A stretch of DNA of 64,000 nt from Nicotiana tabacum (Eukaryota > Streptophyta > Magnoliopsida > Solanales > Solanaceae). Under the pieces are notes generated by a model. The model did not search any database. It was not told the origin of the DNA and worked only from the letters and a program-made list of their open reading frames with translations. Of this stretch, positions 55,806-64,000 are shown in pieces. The stretch is taken from the NCBI RefSeq assembly GCF_000715075.1, contig NC_134103.1, forward strand, positions 75,951,519-76,015,518, given 5' to 3'. Position 1 is the first letter of the stretch; every line of letters begins with the position of its first letter. Made by a program: the position numbers and the translations under genes.

Positions 55806-56021
55806 TGATTGAAACTTCGAATGGAGGAAGCTACCAAAAGTCAGTGGAATTTTCCTATGTTGAATTCCAGTCGCCGGTGTTACCATCGCCTACGTCATAG
55901 TCGCCGAACGACCCCCTTGGTGGTGGTTATGGGTCATCTATTCAGTATACGGCGTATGTTAGCATGCCTCACTTAACATGCGTCGAGAGCAAAAAAGAGA
56001 CCCCCCGTTGTACTCTTTTTT

Positions 56022-56350
56022 CCTTACATGGTTTTGTCCCACTGAGTTTCCTTGTAATGTTTTTAACGAGGTAACCAAAAGGCATATTATTAGATATGTG
56101 TACACTCTTTTTTCTTCATTAGAAAATTTTCCTACTGAGTTTTATTTTAGTTAAGGTTTTAACGAGGCACATTAAATAAAATTATATTTAAGGTTAATGT
56201 CTATATTTTAGAGAGATTTTAGAGTTTGTTACTTGGTGACTAATCACCTTTGCCCTGTAAATAGAGGTGTTATATTAAATTGTAATTTATCTCAAATCAT
56301 AAGAATTATCTTTGTACTTTTGTTTGCAATAATCTTGTTTCTTTCTTAAT
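56022..56350 (+). repeat. 3' UTR and 3' LTR of Tork-type copia
   Basis: 56022-56167 is 3' UTR with the family's repeated GTTTTTAACGAGG and TTTTAACGAGGCAC blocks. 56168-56350 aligns with the inverted 5' LTR at 24990-25188 (TATATTTTAGAGAGATTTTAG; TAAATAGAGGTGTTAT). The last 10-15 bases of the LTR are not recognisable, so no target duplication could be read. The LTR ends about 290 bp before the UPL3 ATG. Confidence 0.8.
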
Positions 56351-56640
56351 TAGCTCAAATGTGAAAATCTAGAAAAAGGTTAGTAATAAAATCATATTTT
56401 ACACACAACACACACATTCTACTTTACAGTTTTTACCTATGATTTCTCGAAGAGCTCGATTGTAGTTCATTGCAATACATTAAAATCACTTGAATTTTCC
56501 AAAAAAGTGCGATTTGGGTTGAGCTAGATCAATCAAAATTCCCCTTTTTTACCTCGCCCAAATTTGTGAATTAGGGTTTCTGAAAAGATGGCGATAATTC
56601 CGGTGTACTGTGTCTGATCGCCGATTATCGGCGACCTTGT
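56351..56640 (+). promoter_or_regulatory. UPL3 proximal promoter and 5' UTR
   Basis: Only about 290 bp separate the copia LTR from the ATG. No clear TATA box. A CAACACACACATTC-type stretch (56404-56420) and a TTTTTTACC-CG-richer leader precede the start. An in-frame TGA at 56581-56583 bounds the reading frame upstream. Confidence 0.5.
56588..56617 (+). promoter_or_regulatory. Upstream ORF in the UPL3 5' UTR
   Basis: ATG at 56588 opens a 9-codon uORF (MAIIPVYCV) ending TGA at 56615-56617, 23 bases before the UPL3 ATG. Its context is strong (A at -3, G at +4), whereas the main ATG has T at -3 and G at +4. If the transcript starts upstream of it, the uORF would lower main-ORF initiation. Confidence 0.55.
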
Positions 56641-59600
56641 ATGGAAACTCGGAGCCGGAAACTGACGGAGGAAGCCACGTCATCAGCGCCTTCTTCTTCT
56701 TATTCTACTTCCTCTGGTCCCACCACTCGCGTTACTAAGCCTGCTCGCCTCACCACACGCGCCCCCTCAACTCGTTCTCGTGTCACAAAACGTTCACTTC
56801 CTATGGACTCCACGAATGAAACTTCCGGGTCGGGTAGCCGAGCCCGTCGTTCGGGTTCGGGTAAGGAAAAAGAACACGAAATTAGGGATAGGGATGATGA
56901 AGATGATAATGATAATGAAAGTGAAAATGATGTAGGGATTTTGCATCATAATTTGACGTCAACAAGTAGTGCACTTCAAGGACTGTTGAGAAAATTAGGT
57001 GCTGGGTTGGATGATTTACTGCCGAGTTCAGCAATGGTGGGGTCCGCTTCATCCTCGTCCAACGGGCGGCTGAAGAAGATATTATCGGGTTTAAGAGCTG
57101 ATGGTGAAGAAGGGAAACAAATAGAGGCATTGACACAGCTTTGTGTGATGCTTTCTATTGGAACAGAAGACTCTTTGAGCACTTTTTCAGTGGACTCTTT
57201 TGTACCTGTGCTTGTCGGGTTGCTTAATAATCATGGGGGGAGTAGTAATCCTGATATTATGCTTCTTGCAGCTAGGGCGTTAACTCATTTGGTTGATGTT
57301 TTACCATCTTCTTGTGCTGCTGTTGTGCATTATGGAGCAGTTTCATGTTTTGTAGCTCGGTTGCTCACTATTGAATACATGGACTTAGCTGAACAGGTGA
57401 TAAAGTTTTATTCTTTACAATAATTGTGCCTCGATGCTAAACTAGTTGGGGTTGGTTATGTGAATCATTTTGGACGCATTTCATTCCGATGATCAATAAA
57501 TTGTTTACTTATGTGAAAATTAAAGGTTATCTAGAACTAGAAATTCTCTATATAACATTTCTGCAAATAGAATAAGCATTGTTAAATCGCTTTGCTTAAG
57601 ATTGGAATGATCAAAATTTTAAGTTATGATGCTAATGTTTAGCTTTAACAGTCTCTACAAGCTTTAAAGAAGATATCTCAGGAAGACCCAACTGCTTGTT
57701 TGCGAGCAGGTGCACTCATGGCTGTGCTTTCGTATCTCGACTTCTTTTCCACCGGTGTTCAGGTAGCAAAGCTAATAAATTGTAAATGATGTTATGGACA
57801 TAAGCCATTCTTAGTTCCGTTAGTAGGTTGAGTACTATTCAGATTCTTTTATCCTCCTCCTATAGAGAGTAGCATTAGCAACCGCTGCTAATATGTGCAA
57901 GAAGCTGCCTTCGGATGCGGCTGACTTTGTGATGGAAGCTGTTCCACTGTTGACGAATCTCCTTCAGTATCATGATGCAAAGGTGAGATCATCATCTCGT
58001 CATGCCAAAATCACGGGATGATTCAGCAAATAATTTGGCTTGCTGAACTTATTTTAGTCCCCCCCCAAACCAAATTTTGTTAAGCCTTCTTTCTTTATCA
58101 TTTTTTTTCATGGTTCTTGGATATGTTTGTAGGTATTAGAGCATGCTTCTATCTGCTTGACCCGGATTGCTGAAGCATTTGCAACATCTCCAGAGAAACT
58201 AGATGAACTCTGCAATCACGGACTTGTCACGCAAGCTGCCTCCCTCATCTCAACCAGTAATTCTGGAGGTGGTCAGGCTTCGCTCAGCACGGAAACTTAC
58301 ACAGTAGGTTTAGTTCTTGAATGTGTCGATCATTTACATGGGTCTGTATTATGACTTGATTTGGTTTGCAGGGTTTGATCCGGCTTCTTTCTACGTCTGC
58401 CAGTGGTTCTCCATTAGGGGCTAAAACCTTGATGATACTTGGTATCAGTCGGATCCTCAAGGACATTTTATCTGGTTCTGGCCTCGTGGCGACTGTCTCT
58501 ATTTCACCTGCCTTGAGCAGACCTCCAGAGCAGGTATGTGTGATAGCTTTAATTTTCGCAATCCACTGCTTGCTGTATTTGTCACTGTGGCCACAGGGAT
58601 TTGTTCAGGAGTATCAGAAAGAAAAATATGAACTTTACTGAATCATTGAAAATATGGAACAAGTAGTGCATACTGAATATTTGATATTTGTGGTATGAGG
58701 AGAAACAATTAGATATTCTATGTATTTGTCATGCGGATAAGGTGAAAGTGAACAATAACTGGGGTTTGAATACCATTAGCTTGTGAAACAAATCCATTAC
58801 TGTGTCTTTACTTTGTCATTCCCCCAAGGGATAGATGTTCTACGAAAACAATGAGAAATTGCTGGAGTTTTTAAATTCAGTCAAACACTGCATTAAATAT
58901 AGTGTAATAGCCGGGCGCTTCCCCTACCCCTACCAAAGGAAAAAATTCCAGAAAAGCAACAAAAAAATGTTCGGTAGATGGTACCACACTCCATGTAACA
59001 CGGATTAGCGGGACAACCTTTTGTTTCAAAAACAAGGTCGTACTCGTACAGTGTGTCTCTGTCTGGAATGAAACACCTGAGTCCAGAACAGGTTTTTCTA
59101 ATTGATAATAATGAGGATCTAGTTAGTTCATTAACCTTCAAAGCTTATCTATTTCTTTTTCTGCTCAGTTGGTACACGTCCATGGAAGCCCTGCAAACTT
59201 TCCTATTAAGCTTGGTATTTTTTGTTTGGTGCATTCATGTAATTTGCTTGACATATTCAAACTGCTAGTTGAATTCGACCTCTTTCGTTAGCTATTTTCT
59301 GGGCATTCTAGTTCTTGCTCTTAGGATTGACCCCTAAGTGTAATTTCCTCTTATTATAGATTTTTGAGATTGTGAATCTGGCAAACGAGCTTCTTCCTCC
59401 GCTGCCTCAAGGAACCATCTCTCTTCCAGTTAGCACTAATTTGTTCATTAGGGGCTCGTTTACAAGGAAACCTTCTGCTAGTGGTTCTGTCAAACAGGAG
59501 GATCTGAATGCATCTTCTCAGGAGGTATCAGCTCGTGAGAAACTATTGAATGATCAACCTGAACTTCTGCAACAATTTGGAACGGATCTCCTTCCTGTTC

Positions 59601-62600
59601 TAATCCAGGTTAGTATTGTAACTCTACGGGTGTATTAATGTCACTACCTTACCATAGTGGACACTAGAGATGTGACTTTCTGTTGCCCTTTGCTGATCAG
59701 ACATATGGATCCAGTGTGAATACTGCAGCACGCCACAAGTGTCTCTCAGTTATTGGAAAACTTATGTATTTCAGTAATGCAGATATGATTCAGTCTTTAA
59801 TTAATGTCACTAACGTATCAAGGTATGTTGGGACAGATTAAAGCTTGTTCTTTTGTTTCAACATTTAGCACGTGGAAGTTAGTTTATCCACAGGACAATA
59901 TCTCTTTGCATGATATTTTTCTCAGTGCGAGTTCCCTGAAAGTAATGCTTGAATATGATGTCTTCGTAGTTTCTTGGCTGGGGTTTTGGCTTGGAAGGAT
60001 CCCCAAGTACTGGTGCCCGCTCTTCAAATAGCAGAAATTTTAATGCAAAAGCTCCCTGGAGTTTTTGGCAAGATGTTTGTCCGAGAAGGTGTTGTTCATG
60101 CTGTTGATACTTTGATACTGACTGAGTCTCATGGTTCTGCTACTACCCAGCCAACACGTGGTGAGAAGGAGAAATGTAATCGACGCTGTAGCACTAATTC
60201 CCATACAGATGCGACTTCTGTTGAAGATCCTAAAAGTCCAGTTCCAAGTATTGGATCTCCGCCAGATCCAATGGAAATTCCGACAGTCAATTCTAATCCT
60301 CGGATGGCAGTCAGTTCATGTGCAAAATCTTTCAAGGATAAATACTTCCCTTCAGATTCAGAGGCTACTGAAGCTGGTGCCACAGATGATCTTCTACAAT
60401 TGAAGAATCTCTGCATGAAGTTGAATGCTGGTATCGATGATCAAATAGCTAAACCTAAAGGAAAGTCAAAAACATTTGGGCCTCAGCTTGGGGATATTTC
60501 TATCTGTAAGGAAGAAACCTTGGCTGAAGTGATAGCTGCCATGCTGGGAGAGCTCAGCAAAGGGGACGGTGTTTCAACTTTTGAGTTTATTGGAAGTGGA
60601 GTTGTTGCTTCTTTGCTCAATTATTTTACGTGTGGACATCTTTCTAAGGAAAAAATCTCTAATGCTAGTTTGCCTAGGCTTCGAGAACAAGCAATCAAAA
60701 GGTACAAGTCTTTTATTGCAGTTGCTCTTCCTGCTGGTGTTGATGGTGGAAGTGTGGTTCCCATGACTGTTCTGGTCCAAAAGCTTCAAAATGCTCTATG
60801 TTCCTTGGAGCGTTTTCCCGTTGTGCTGAGTCATAGTTCCAGATCATCGACAGGAAATGCACGTCTATCTTCAGGTTTAAGTGCTTTGTCTCAGCCTTTT
60901 AAGCTGCGCCTTTGCAGAGCTCAAGGAGAGAAAACCCTCCGCGACTACTCCTCAAATGTTTTGTTAATTGATCCTTTGGCAAGTTTAGTAGCTATTGAAG
61001 GATTCCTCTGGCCCCGAGTTAAGCGACCTGAGTCTGGGCAGAAGGCCTCCGCTTCTTCAGGCAACTCTGGGTCTGGGACCATACCTGCAGGAGGCGGTGC
61101 ATCATATCCATCTATGTCTACTCCTGCCTCTGCACCTCGTCGTCATTCTACACGATCTAGGTCAGCAGTTAATATAAATGACAGTGCTAAGGGGTCACTG
61201 CAGGAAAAAGATGGAAGCTCTTCGAAGGGCAAAGGAAAAGCGGTTATGAAGCCTGCTCAAGGAGATGGCAGAGAACCTCAAACAAAAAATGCTGCTCGGA
61301 GAAAAGCAGCTTTGGATAAGGATACAGAGGTGAAACCTGTTAACGGGGACTCTTCTTCAGAGGTAATTTTGTTTACTTTATGCATGTATGTATGTATATA
61401 TGTGTGCGAGCATGCATGCATGCATGTATGTATGTATGTATGTACGTACGTACGTACGTACATACCTCAGAAGTGTTTAGAGCCATTAATTGTTGATGTC
61501 TTGTTTTCTGTTCTTTTCTCTTCGTGTCAATTTGGAAATTAGTTGGTGAAACAGGATGATTGTTTAAAAGAAGGAAGATAACAGGGAACTTGTGAAGGCT
61601 GTTAACCACATAGCCCCTGCTAGTCTTGGATAAAACATTGATCAAGCCAAGAAAGGATATTATCTCTTGATGGTTTGTGATTTTTCTAAGTATGGTTCAC
61701 AACTTCTCCAAGCCATTTAAACGCTGAAACTTGAAACCAAATCGGGCTTTGGTTTAGTTTATGAATTCACCGAAATTCAATTAGGAGTACGGGGTTTAAA
61801 ATATTATATTTTACATTGGTAGAGGCTAGAGCAGCCTTAACTTAGGAAATCTAATGCCCCATCAAACTAATGTTCATATAAATATAACTTTGAGAAAAAG
61901 GGTGGGTAATTTTCTTTTTATAAGGGTTTATACACGTACTTGTATTTATGTATGTTTTAAAAATGTACTTTTAGTTAAACACCGATTTACAATTTGGTTT
62001 TGTTTCAAAGATTTTGGAACCAAACTGAATGACAGCTTTGAATGGTTTACAAACTAAACTATTCTCTTCTAATTGCAAATTGAATCAAACTGTAATATTA
62101 TTGTTTTGTTTACAGTTTAAACTGTATTTTGCAAACCCTTGTCAAAAGTTGAACTCCCATCTCTCAAGTAAGAAGCAAATCATATGCATCTGATTGATAT
62201 CTTAGCAATTTCATTTAAAATAATCAAACATTTAGTTTCACATCTAAAACTTCCTCCAAGGTAATGTAATATCTTCATCTTCTGGCTAATAATTCTTGAC
62301 AAAATTAGTTTTTTGAAGGAGATCAAAGTGATTTGTTAATCACCCCCTATTGCTTTATTGAAAATTTGAGTTTTCCAGATGAAGCAAAGATATTTATGGG
62401 AACCTAGATTTTTTTCCTGGTTGCTCCTTACATTTTTCAACTACTAAGCCGGGGTTAATGGTTTTGATAACATCATGAATGCTGACATTTTCCTGCCTGT
62501 TCTCATTTTAAGGATGACGAGCTGGATATTTCTCCCGTTGAACTTGATGATGCTTTGGTGATTGAGGACGATATGTCTGACGAAGATGACCATGATGATG

Positions 62601-64000
62601 TTTGTTACTAAATTTCTCTCTTTCTTTTCTTTCTATTTTTATTATTTTTTGCTTAATTTGTTCGAAGTGGATTAACTCGATCTTAAGAGTTTAAAGTCTT
62701 CTTGAACACTGTTAGGCAAATGAAATAACTTTGGTCGGGAAACTTTAGTTTAGAAGCTGCAGTAACTGTAAGCCTTTGATTTTCTGATTCTTAAAGATGC
62801 ATTAGTGTCAAATAATGAAATTTACCCTCTCTTTTAGTGCAAGGAATGTAGTTAGAAGTACATAAATTAAAGAAATGTTGGCCACAGGGAGCAAGCCCAT
62901 AGGACACTTTAAGTGGGTTGATTGCGTGGGAAAAAGAAAGGAAAGCCTGATTAAATTTATTCTATTAGAAAACAAACATGAACTTAATGTGCTTGTGGAT
63001 CAGGGTTCAAGTAAAAAATCGGACTTGGTCTGGGTTTTGGTATGCGGATCTGAGAATATAGGTTAAATCTGTTCTATTACAGCAAGGGGCTGTGAGATGA
63101 CGGATCATTAAGTAAGGACTGTGGTTGAGAGTGCACATACTTTTGTCCTACTTTTAGTTATTGAGAAAGGCATGGAATTCACAATGAGATATACTTTCTT
63201 GGGCACAATCAAACCCTTCCCTTCTATATAAGGATTGGGAAGGTATGGGGAGGATGTAAATTGGACATTTGCTTCTGTTCCCTGTGTGTAATCCCACCCC
63301 TTGTTATGGAATTGTTAGTCACTTAACTTGTACCTATAGCAACCCAAGACCCTTACATAGAGCATTGAAACAAGGGATTGGTCATTCCTGTTTAAAAAAA
63401 AACCCAAACTTCGGATAGTAATTTGGTCAGCCCTCCTAGGGCAGGCTTTGGGATTCACCTTATCTTGACATTCTTAGGAGTGCATAATTAGTAGGTTGAA
63501 GATGAGTAATGCAAACAATAGATAATGACATCTACCGAGAGAAATGACTTTAACCCCAAAAAGAAAATACCCAGGAAAAATATGCGGGAGTATCATTTAT
63601 AGGAAGAGAAAGAATAGTTTTAAGTGGGGAAGTGTGTAGGGGCAGTATCATTGTCCACCGAATTCTGAAGCTGGAAATATCGGATATCTTGGTTATAAAA
63701 AAAGTAGGTATCTATTTACAGACTGCTTTTCTTCTTGGGGGTTGAGAGGAGGGAGGAAGGGTTTGTATTTGCTTTCCCGTATGTCATACCTTTATCCTTT
63801 TCTCGATGCGTCACTCTGAAAATCTCTTTGAATGTTAGATACAGATGGTTGGGCACATATGGTATTAGCGACATTCTTACTTTGTCTGCCCATATTTCCA
63901 GATGCTGAGGGATGATTCTCTTCCTGTCTGCTTGCAAGATGAAGTGCATGATGTTAAATTGGTGGATTCCTCGGAGGATAGTCCTCTTGCACAGACCCCA
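56641..64000 (+). CDS. UPL3: HECT-type E3 ubiquitin ligase UPL3 (N-terminal 1089 codons)
   Basis: Exons by GT-AG sites and frame: 56641-57396, 57652-57762, 57866-57982, 58133-58303, 58372-58533, 59360-59608, 59701-59822, 59970-61362, 62513-62599, 63902-64000 (continues). All join in frame without a stop. Start METRSRKL; residues 1-82 are Ser/Thr/Arg-rich and disordered, 83-97 acidic, about 100-520 armadillo-like repeats (ALQGLLRKLGAGLDDLLPSS, LSTFSVDSFVPVLVGLLN, NPDIMLLAARALTHL), 905-1027 low-complexity Ser/Lys, 1028-1060 acidic (DELDISPVELDDALVIEDD). Arabidopsis UPL3/KAKTUS is about 1.9 kb codons and ends in a HECT domain with the catalytic Cys, here beyond the edge. UPL3 ubiquitinates transcription regulators such as GL3/EGL3 and controls trichome endoreduplication, with a general role at the proteasome. 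The only gene in the window that looks functional. Confidence 0.95.
61363..62512 (+). other. UPL3 intron 8, with tetranucleotide microsatellite
   Basis: Donor GTAATT, acceptor TTTTAAG. It begins with a mixed ATGT/ATGC/TACG repeat at 61381-61466: blocks of (TATG)n, (CATG)n, (TATG)n, then (TACG)n. The remainder is AT-rich with no gene. Confidence 0.8.
62600..63901 (+). other. UPL3 intron 9
   Basis: 1302 bp, donor GTTTGT, acceptor TTTCCAG. Nothing recognised inside; somewhat less AT-rich between 63060 and 63500, which may hide an old insertion. Introns 1-7 are short apart from intron 5 (58534-59359), where I also see no insert. Confidence 0.7.

Larger units (their letters stand above)
51060..56005 (-). 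mobile_element. Near full-length L1-type LINE
   Basis: 4946 bp in minus orientation, flanked by a 16-bp target duplication (51044-51059 and 56006-56021). The poly-A end appears as T-run 51054-51064. Two ORFs follow the L1 order: a nucleic-acid-binding ORF1 and an endonuclease-RT ORF2. It inserted into the 3' untranslated region of the Tork-type copia, near UPL3. Both ORFs carry stops, so the copy is dead although structurally complete. Confidence 0.92.

Noticed and set aside
61278..61645. Tyr/Thr/His-rich antisense ORFs over the microsatellite
   Set aside because: Translations of the TATG/TACG repeats on the reverse strand of a UPL3 intron.
62875..63066. Small ORF in UPL3 intron 9 as a nested gene
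   Set aside because: No resemblance to a known family and no promoter or splice context; most likely chance or a very old insert.

Overview
The window is nuclear DNA of a plant, almost certainly a member of the Solanaceae and probably Nicotiana or a close relative. The evidence is intron-containing plant genes with GT-AG splice sites (a UPL3-type HECT ubiquitin ligase and a peroxisomal-type ascorbate peroxidase) and a set of transposable elements that I recognise as typical of Solanaceae: SIRE-type and Tork-type copia, Tat-type and Tekay-type gypsy, RTE and L1 LINEs, a SINE and a Helitron. Only one gene looks intact: UPL3 from 56641 to the right edge, 10 exons seen, about 1089 codons, C-terminal HECT part outside the window. 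Everything else is transposon DNA or the wreck of one host gene. No prokaryotic or viral gene, CRISPR array, rRNA or tRNA gene was seen.

Layout. 1-14547: an array of damaged SIRE-type copia elements. Copy 1 (1-3363, pol only) joins APX gene sequence with a lone LTR in it (3364-5205), then an element tail (5206-5901), a shared LTR (5902-6835), copy 2 (6838-13619) and its 3' LTR (13620-14547). 14548-16840: minus-strand ascorbate peroxidase exon relics, one split by a 5'-truncated LINE. 16846-24957: a Tat-type gypsy element with a 44-bp tandem repeat and an antisense extra ORF. 24958-25188: inverted 5' LTR and primer site of a Tork-type copia. 25402-34643: a large LTR element with no recognisable coding sequence (LARD-like), inserted in an AT-rich inverted-repeat element. 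36221-37076: an RTE LINE 3' end with long target duplications. 37307-37866: ascorbate peroxidase promoter and exons 1-2 on the plus strand. 39252-39754: inverted Tat LTR. 39760-56350: a decayed Tork-type copia broken by a Tekay-type gypsy (41376-49184), a Helitron (49354-50806) and an L1 LINE (51060-56005). 56351-64000: UPL3.

The most informative reading is structural. All peroxidase fragments fit one ancestral minus-strand gene: exons 3, 4, possibly 5, 6, 6 again and 7 lie in order from 16806 down to 3398, and exons 1-2 sit at 37447-37866 on the opposite strand. Flipping the segment from about 24958 to 39755 back puts exons 1-2 upstream of exon 3 on one strand, restores the Tat element as an insertion in intron 2 with matching 5-bp target duplications (16841-16845 and 39247-39251), and puts the copia 5' LTR directly before its gag. 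One inversion of about 14.8 kb therefore explains three separate anomalies. Before it, the peroxidase gene and UPL3 were divergently arranged. I found no candidate for a new enzymatic or defence system; what is unusual is the rearrangement history.
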